From Actomonas sp051209155 (GTDB lineage Bacteria; Verrucomicrobiota; Verrucomicrobiia; Opitutales; Opitutaceae): a DNA stretch of 64,000 bases. Under the pieces are notes generated by a model. It saw nothing but the letters and a program-made list of their open reading frames with translations, was not told the origin of the DNA and did no database searches. The DNA lies in assembly GCA_051209155.1 (NCBI GenBank), contig JBPJGB010000003.1. One strand, 5' to 3'. The position numbers were made by a program, and so were the translations under genes. The number at the start of each line of letters is the position of its first letter. Positions within the stretch are counted from its first letter, which is position 1. Shown here one piece after another: positions 59,122 to 64,000 of this stretch.

Positions 59122-60215
59122 CCGGCAAAGGCGTTGATGCTGGCGATCACGTGGTCGACTTCGTCGTCCCGCAGCTCCGCAAAAATCGGCAAACTCAGGC
59201 AGGTGCGCGCGGTTTCTTCCGCCACCGGCAGACTGCCTTCGGGCGGCCCCACCTCCGCATAGCAGGGCTGCTGGTGCAGCGCGCGCGGATAGATCAGGTC
59301 GGTGCCGACGCCCGCCGCGGTCAGGTGCTCGCGCAGCGCATCTCGGCGCGGATGCAGGATGGTGAATTGGTGATACACCGAGTCGCCCCACGCCGCCGGT
59401 TGCGGCAGCACGGTATTCGCCAGGGTGATACCTTCACGGTAGCGGCGCGCGATGCCGCGCCGGCGACCGGTCCATTCCGCGAGATGGCGCAGCTTCACGG
59501 ACAGGGCGCCAGCCTGCAGGCCTTCCATGCGGTAGTTGTAGCCCACGGCATCGTGCTGATAGCGCACGTTCGAACCATGCACCCGCAGCAGTCGCACCTG
59601 GTCCAACAAGGCGGCGTCATTCGAAATCACCGCCCCGCCCTCACCCACGCCGCCGAGGTTCTTGGTCGGATAAAAACTGAAGGTGCCGATCGCCCCCATC
59701 GTGCCGACCGGCCGGCCCTTGTAGGTGGCAAGATGCGCCTGCGCGCAGTCTTCGATCACCGGTAGATTGCGTTCCGCCGCCAGTTGCAGGATCGGGTCCA
59801 TGTCCGCCGCCTGACCAAAGAGGTGCACCACCACGATGGCCTTGGTCTGTGGCGTGATCGCGGCCGCGATTGTCTCGGCGGTGGCGTTGAAGGTGCGGGC
59901 GTCCACATCGCAGAACACGGGCCGCGCGCCCACGTAGCTCGCGGTCCACGCACTGGCGATGAAGGTAAAGGCGGGCACGATCACGTCGTCGCCCGGCCCC
60001 AGGTTCAGTGCTTTGGCCGCCAGGTGCAGCGCCGCCGTGCCGTTGGCGACACCCACCGCGGGAGCGCCCATGGCCTCGCCAAAGGCTTTTTCAAATTCAA
60101 CGACGTCCGATCCGAGACAGAAGCGCCCGGAGTCGTAGGTGGCGGCAAAGGAGCTGAGGATTTCCACCCGCAGGTTGTGGTGGACGCGAGAGAGGTCGAG
60201 GAACGGAACGTTCAT
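59118..60215 (-). CDS. DegT/DnrJ/EryC1/StrS family aminotransferase
   Basis: PLP-dependent sugar aminotransferase, 365 residues from ATG 60215. PLP lysine is in FSFYPTKNLGGVGEGG, and FVNGTAALHLAAKAL-like VANGTAALHLAAKALNL, VPAFTFIASAWTASYV, EDCAQAHLATYKGRPV are family blocks. It probably makes an amino sugar from a nucleotide-linked keto sugar for a surface polysaccharide, but no other nucleotide-sugar genes are near. It overlaps trpF by four bases. The cobA-hemD gene lies upstream on the same strand. Confidence 0.92.
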   Translation of the reverse strand: MNVPFLDLSRVHHNLRVEILSSFAATYDSGRFCLGSDVVEFEKAFGEAMGAPAVGVANGTAALHLAAKALNLGPGDDVIVPAFTFIASAWTASYVGARPVFCDVDARTFNATAETIAAAITPQTKAIVVVHLFGQAADMDPILQLAAERNLPVIEDCAQAHLATYKGRPVGTMGAIGTFSFYPTKNLGGVGEGGAVISNDAALLDQVRLLRVHGSNVRYQHDAVGYNYRMEGLQAGALSVKLRHLAEWTGRRRGIARRYREGITLANTVLPQPAAWGDSVYHQFTILHPRRDALREHLTAAGVGTDLIYPRALHQQPCYAEVGPPEGSLPVAEETARTCLSLPIFAELRDDEVDHVIASINAFAG

Positions 60216-60275
60216 GGGTTTGGGGGCTGGGAACCTGCACCGCCGCAGGCGGCGCGGCAAGCACCCGCTGCACGC

Positions 60276-61811
60276 TCACTTAGGTTGCAGGCGCACAATC
60301 AGCGCATCAATCAACGCGTCCAATCCCGGATTCTTCGCTTCAAAATCAACCGGCATCCCGACCCGCTTCATCGTTTCCGACGTTTGCGGACCGATCGACC
60401 CGGCCAAGGGACGGTTCGCACCTGGTTCCAGCGCAAGGGCGGCGGCTTGGCCGGCGAAGGCCTCCGCGGCCGAACTGCTCGCAAACAGGATCGCGTCGGC
60501 ACCGCGCTCGCGAAAATCATGCGCCGCAGGATTCTCCGACAGGTCCAACTTCTCCGTGCGGTAGAGCGGCAGGATGTCCACGATCGCGCGGCCTTCCTCC
60601 TCCAGCCGCTTGACCAGCGTCTCTCGATTCAGGTTGCCGGTCACCACGACCACCTTGGCACTGTCGAGACTATCGGTCGCGATCAACGCGTCCGCCAGCG
60701 CATCCGCCGTCGCCACCTCCGGCCGGCATTCGACCCGCAGGTGGCGGCTTTCGACCGCCTTGGCCGTCGCGTCACCCACGCAGGCGATGCGCAAGAGGCC
60801 CAGGGCGCGAATGTCGTCGAAGCCTTTGAGGAATTGCTCGAAGAAGAGGTTCACACCGTTGGCGCTCGTGAACACGATCCAGTCGTAGCTGCCGAGTTCG
60901 GAGAGGATTTCGACCAAAACGTCCCGTTTCACGTCCGGCACCACATTGATCAGCGGCAGTTCGATGACCTCGGCGCCGAGATGCTCCAGCTTGTCGCGCA
61001 ACCCACTGTTGCCCTCGCGGGTGCGGGTGATGGCGACCCGCCGACCAAAGAGGGCCAGGTGCTCAAACCAGTCCACCGCCTCCTGGTGGCGAACCACTTC
61101 CCCGACAAAAACAATCGCCGGCGCCTTCAGCCCCGCCGCCTCGACCGCGTCGGCCAAGGTGCCCACCGTGCCGGTCACGCTGCGTTGCCGACCTAGCGAC
61201 GCCCATTGCACGGCTGCGGCCGGAGTGTCGGCCGTCATGCCGCCTGCCTGCAGTCCCTTGAGAATGTCGCGCAGGCGGCTCATGCCCATGTAGATGGCCA
61301 AGGTCGAGTTTTTGAGCGCGCCCAGCGCCGGCCAGTCCACCTGCAACTCGTGCTTGGTCGGGTCCTCATGCCCGGTGACCAGCACGAGGGAGGAACTGGT
61401 GTTGCGCTGCGTGAGGGGGATGCCGGCGTAGGCACCGGCAGCCAGCGAGGCGGTGACGCCCGGGACGACCTCAAACGGAATCCCGTCCGCCGCCAGCGCC
61501 CGCGCTTCCTCCCCCCCGCGCCCAAACACATAGGGATCGCCCCCCTTGAGCCGCACCACGCGCTTGCCGGCTTTGGCCCGATCGACCAGCAGTGCCTCGA
61601 TCTCCGACTGGGGCACCGAGTGAAATCCGGCCTTCTTGCCCACGTAAACCACTTCGCAATCCTGCGGACACCACCCGACCAAATCGGGGTGCACCAGGTA
61701 GTCGTAGACCAAAACTTGTGCTGAAGAAATCAGCTCCCGCGCCCGAAAGGTAATTAAGCCCAGATCGCCCGGACCTGCGCCCACCAGATAAACCATGCCG
61801 TTGCCGTTCAT
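60276..61811 (-). CDS. cobA-hemD: Uroporphyrinogen-III C-methyltransferase / uroporphyrinogen-III synthase fusion
   Basis: A 511-residue bifunctional tetrapyrrole enzyme from ATG 61811. CobA-type methyltransferase at about 1-245: MVYLVGAGPGDLGLITFRA, RLKGGDPYVFGRGGEEA and EVVPGVTASLAAGAYAGIPL. HemD-type synthase at about 255-511: FGRRVAITRTREGNSGLRDK, IVFTSANGVNLFFEQFL and ADAILFASSSAAEAFAGQAA. Such fusions are common in Firmicutes, Verrucomicrobiota and others and feed the haem, sirohaem and cobalamin branch. Upstream in-frame starts (61832, 61889, 61901) would lengthen the N-terminus. It is divergent from the repeat protein. Confidence 0.94.
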   Translation of the reverse strand: MNGNGMVYLVGAGPGDLGLITFRARELISSAQVLVYDYLVHPDLVGWCPQDCEVVYVGKKAGFHSVPQSEIEALLVDRAKAGKRVVRLKGGDPYVFGRGGEEARALAADGIPFEVVPGVTASLAAGAYAGIPLTQRNTSSSLVLVTGHEDPTKHELQVDWPALGALKNSTLAIYMGMSRLRDILKGLQAGGMTADTPAAAVQWASLGRQRSVTGTVGTLADAVEAAGLKAPAIVFVGEVVRHQEAVDWFEHLALFGRRVAITRTREGNSGLRDKLEHLGAEVIELPLINVVPDVKRDVLVEILSELGSYDWIVFTSANGVNLFFEQFLKGFDDIRALGLLRIACVGDATAKAVESRHLRVECRPEVATADALADALIATDSLDSAKVVVVTGNLNRETLVKRLEEEGRAIVDILPLYRTEKLDLSENPAAHDFRERGADAILFASSSAAEAFAGQAAALALEPGANRPLAGSIGPQTSETMKRVGMPVDFEAKNPGLDALIDALIVRLQPK

Positions 61812-62016
61812 AAAGTCGGACAGCCGTCGCATAATCGACGTCGCTAGCCAAGCCCCGCCTTGGGTCGACGCGAAGTTTCGATCTGGCATTTTTTCAAACA
61901 ATTGGCAACAAGCGCCTTGCCGTTTGCCGGAAACGATAGGGTAATACGCCTAGATGGGCACTATTACTTAGGCCCTAATGGATTGCTCAAAAGGCGTTCC
62001 TGTAGTTTAGTTTAAC
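61812..62016. promoter_or_regulatory. Divergent intergenic region with operator-like palindrome
   Basis: TTAGG-C-CCTAA (61968-61978) is a perfect 5-bp inverted repeat around one base, within ATTACTTAGGCCCTAATGG. A related GCCTAGATGG lies 24 bases upstream (61948), resembling GCCCTAATGG at 61972. The region is AT-richer than its surroundings and lies 38-90 bases before the surface-protein start. Promoter elements are not identified. Confidence 0.45.
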
Positions 62017-64000
62017 GTGTTCGTGAAACCTTCCTTCAAAGCCGGATTCCTTGCCGCCATCGCCGTCACCCTTTCGGCGACCTTAGCGCATGCCCAGTTG
62101 ACCGAGCTTTCCTGGGAGTCAAACAGCAGTCAGAACTTCGGTCGCCGCCAGAACTGGACCGGCAACAATGCGGTCGACAGCAACACCGAGGCCGCCGTTT
62201 TTGACGGCAGCGGCAGCCAGACCAACATTGTGATGAATGCGAACCGCACCATCGGTGGCTTCGTTTTCACCAGCGGCACCAACGCGATCACCTTCAACAG
62301 GAACTCGAATGATCGCCTCGTGCAGCTCGACACCACCAACGAGCCCGACTCGCTGGGCATGCTGCACGAGAAGGCGTGGACCACCCACACCTTCAATTCC
62401 CGCCTGCAAATCAACTCCAACCAGATTTGGCGCACCACACAGGCGGGCGGAAATCTGACCTTCACCGACGACCTGAACCTGCAATCCTTCAACCTGACGC
62501 TCGATCCCCAGAACTCCAACGGCACCATCACCTTCACCGGCGCCAGTGGGGTGATCACCGGCACAGGCGGACTCATCAAAGAAGGCGCCGGCACGGTCGT
62601 GATCTCCGGCGGCACGCACACCTACACCGGCGACACCATCGTCAACGCGGGCACCTTTCAGATTAATGCCTCCAACGTGCTCTCCGACAGCACCGACCTC
62701 ACCATCGATTCCGGCGCGACCTTCCAATTTAACTGGGGCAGCCTCTCCGAAACCGTCGGTGCGCTCTCCGGCGACGGCAACCTTTCCATCCGCGGCAGCA
62801 CCTTTATCACCAACACCAGCGCGAACACCGAATTCTCCGGCACCATCACCGACAGCTACGGCAGCTTCCGCAAGGCCGGCATCGGCGACCTTACCCTCTC
62901 CGGCGACAACACCTATAGCGGCCTGACCTACATCGACGGCGGCACGCTCATCGCCGCCAGCGACGACGCCCTCGGCGCGGCCACCTACGGTAACGTCATC
63001 GCCAACGGCGCTACCCTCGGCCTGCAGGGCGGCATCAACATGAACGAATCCAACTTTTCCCTGCAGGGCACCGGCGACGGCGGCGGCGGCGCCATCCGCA
63101 ATATTTCCGGCGACAACACCCTCGGCGCCTCTCTCACCTTCACCGGCGCGACCACCATTGGCGCGGACTCCGGCTCGCTCACGCTCACCAACAGCCTCGC
63201 CGTCAACAACGCCCTCACCTTCACCGGCTCCGGCGACTTCGTGGCCAGCGGCCAGGCATACGGCAGCAGCTCGATCACCAAGGATGGCACCGGCTCGCTG
63301 ACCCTCTCCGGCACCTCCGGCAACTCCTTCTCCGGCGGACTCAACCTCAACGACGGCACCGTCTACCTCGACAAGACCGACGGCACCGACGCCCTCGGCA
63401 GCAGCGGTGCCATCAACGTCGGCGACAACGCGGGCGCCGCCAACTCCGCCCGGCTGGAGCTGCAGGGGAACAACCAGATTTCCAACAGCGCAGGCGTCCT
63501 CACCATCAATTCCGACGGTCAGTTCTCCCTCGCTAGTTACACGGAGACACTCAACCAGATCGCGGGCACCGGCAGCCTCGATCTGGGCACCGGTAGCCTC
63601 AATGTCGGCGTCAACTCCGGCTCCTCGACCTTCAACGGCGTCATCTCCGGCTCGGGTGACTTCGCCAAATCCGGCTCCGGCACGGTCACTCTCGGCGGTT
63701 CTTCCGCCAACACCTACACCGGCACCACCACCGTCGACGCCGGCACGCTTGCGTTGAACAAATCCAGCGGCAACGCCATCGCCGGCGACGTCACCCTCAA
63801 CGGCGGCACCCTCCGCCTCGATGCCGCCAATCAGATCGCCGACACCAGCGCCCTCACCTTCAACGCCTCCGGCTCCTTCAGCCTCAACAACAACAACGAG
63901 ACCGTCGGCTCCATCGCCTCCGCCTCCGGCTCCTCGTCCATCAGTCTCGGCTCCGGCACCCTCACCACCGGCGCCAACAACAGCACCACCACCTTCGCCG
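62017..64000 (+). CDS. Autotransporter-associated beta-strand repeat surface protein, C-terminus beyond the window
   Basis: A very long exported protein that runs off the right edge; about 661 residues are present. GTG 62017 (or GTG 62023) starts a signal peptide (KAGFLAAIAVTLSATLAHAQ). The mature part is a string of Gly/Ser/Thr/Asn-rich beta-strand repeats, each with the theme G-x-L-x-K-x-G-x-G-x-L-T-L-S-G: SLTKDGTGSLTLSGTSGN, FRKAGIGDLTLSGDNTYSG, FAKSGSGTVTLGGSSANTY, each leading to GGTL or DAGTL. These are passenger-type repeats of autotransporters and of PEP-CTERM surface proteins. A C-terminal sorting or barrel domain would lie past the window. Whether it is an adhesin or an enzyme is unknown. 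Confidence 0.88.
   Translation, partial: MFVKPSFKAGFLAAIAVTLSATLAHAQLTELSWESNSSQNFGRRQNWTGNNAVDSNTEAAVFDGSGSQTNIVMNANRTIGGFVFTSGTNAITFNRNSNDRLVQLDTTNEPDSLGMLHEKAWTTHTFNSRLQINSNQIWRTTQAGGNLTFTDDLNLQSFNLTLDPQNSNGTITFTGASGVITGTGGLIKEGAGTVVISGGTHTYTGDTIVNAGTFQINASNVLSDSTDLTIDSGATFQFNWGSLSETVGALSGDGNLSIRGSTFITNTSANTEFSGTITDSYGSFRKAGIGDLTLSGDNTYSGLTYIDGGTLIAASDDALGAATYGNVIANGATLGLQGGINMNESNFSLQGTGDGGGGAIRNISGDNTLGASLTFTGATTIGADSGSLTLTNSLAVNNALTFTGSGDFVASGQAYGSSSITKDGTGSLTLSGTSGNSFSGGLNLNDGTVYLDKTDGTDALGSSGAINVGDNAGAANSARLELQGNNQISNSAGVLTINSDGQFSLASYTETLNQIAGTGSLDLGTGSLNVGVNSGSSTFNGVISGSGDFAKSGSGTVTLGGSSANTYTGTTTVDAGTLALNKSSGNAIAGDVTLNGGTLRLDAANQIADTSALTFNASGSFSLNNNNETVGSIASASGSSSISLGSGTLTTGANNSTTTFA

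Noticed and set aside
62200..64000. Repeated units that could suggest a CRISPR array.
   Set aside because: The repeats are imperfect, in one open frame, and encode Gly/Ser/Thr-rich beta strands; there are no constant-length spacers or cas genes.

Overview
This 64 kb window is a high-GC, densely packed stretch of a Gram-negative chromosome. LpxK, an envelope-anchored MoxR/Bat-type operon with a DUF4159 protein, several exported proteins with signal peptides, and a partial giant protein built from autotransporter-associated beta-strand repeats all point to the Verrucomicrobiota, most likely an Opitutaceae-like bacterium. This is inferred from gene content; no rRNA gene is present to confirm it. 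Codon third positions are strongly G/C, so many long antisense open frames exist and were ignored.

Layout. 0-12 kb: a partial tripeptidyl-peptidase II-like protease, an SDR oxidoreductase, a ribosome hibernation factor, tRNA-Arg(ACG) with an unusual hairpin-rich tail, an AI-2E family permease, a one-piece MBL exonuclease/ATP-dependent DNA ligase fusion, a DUF3108 protein, a 3-methyladenine glycosylase, a PfkB kinase, a coiled-coil protein and rplU-rpmA. 12-27 kb: housekeeping metabolism and information genes (pheA, scpB, ilvD, pgi, rsmI, ppx, rluD, adenosine deaminase, an M29 aminopeptidase, a pilin-like protein, lpxK, panD, a class V aminotransferase). 27-35 kb: a type IA topoisomerase, a cluster of short palindromic repeats, a Spy-like helical protein, class II aldolase and a large polytopic membrane protein.

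35-50 kb is one long forward operon with ATGA start/stop overlaps at many joints: a TPR/gluzincin protein, DUF4159, MoxR ATPase, DUF58, a BatA/VWA protein, a 1234-residue DUF4175-like membrane coiled-coil protein, a second VWA/GATase-like membrane protein and a caspase-fold protein that seems to lack its catalytic cysteine. Such MoxR/VWA operons are thought to act in envelope-associated complex assembly or stress tolerance; the role here is inferred.

50-62 kb: a lactonase-like beta-propeller, the potABCD polyamine ABC transporter, a GPH-family sugar symporter, an Nramp metal transporter whose start is frameshifted, trpF, a DegT-family aminotransferase and a cobA-hemD fusion. 62-64 kb is the start of the beta-strand-repeat surface protein, cut by the window edge.

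The most unusual thread is a family of REP-like palindromes, many with a GTAG head. They cluster after the topoisomerase gene, form an inverted pair between potB and potC, lie inside the signal peptide of the DUF4159 gene, and occur three times in frame in the 1234-residue protein, where paired codons change together so that the DNA stem is kept.
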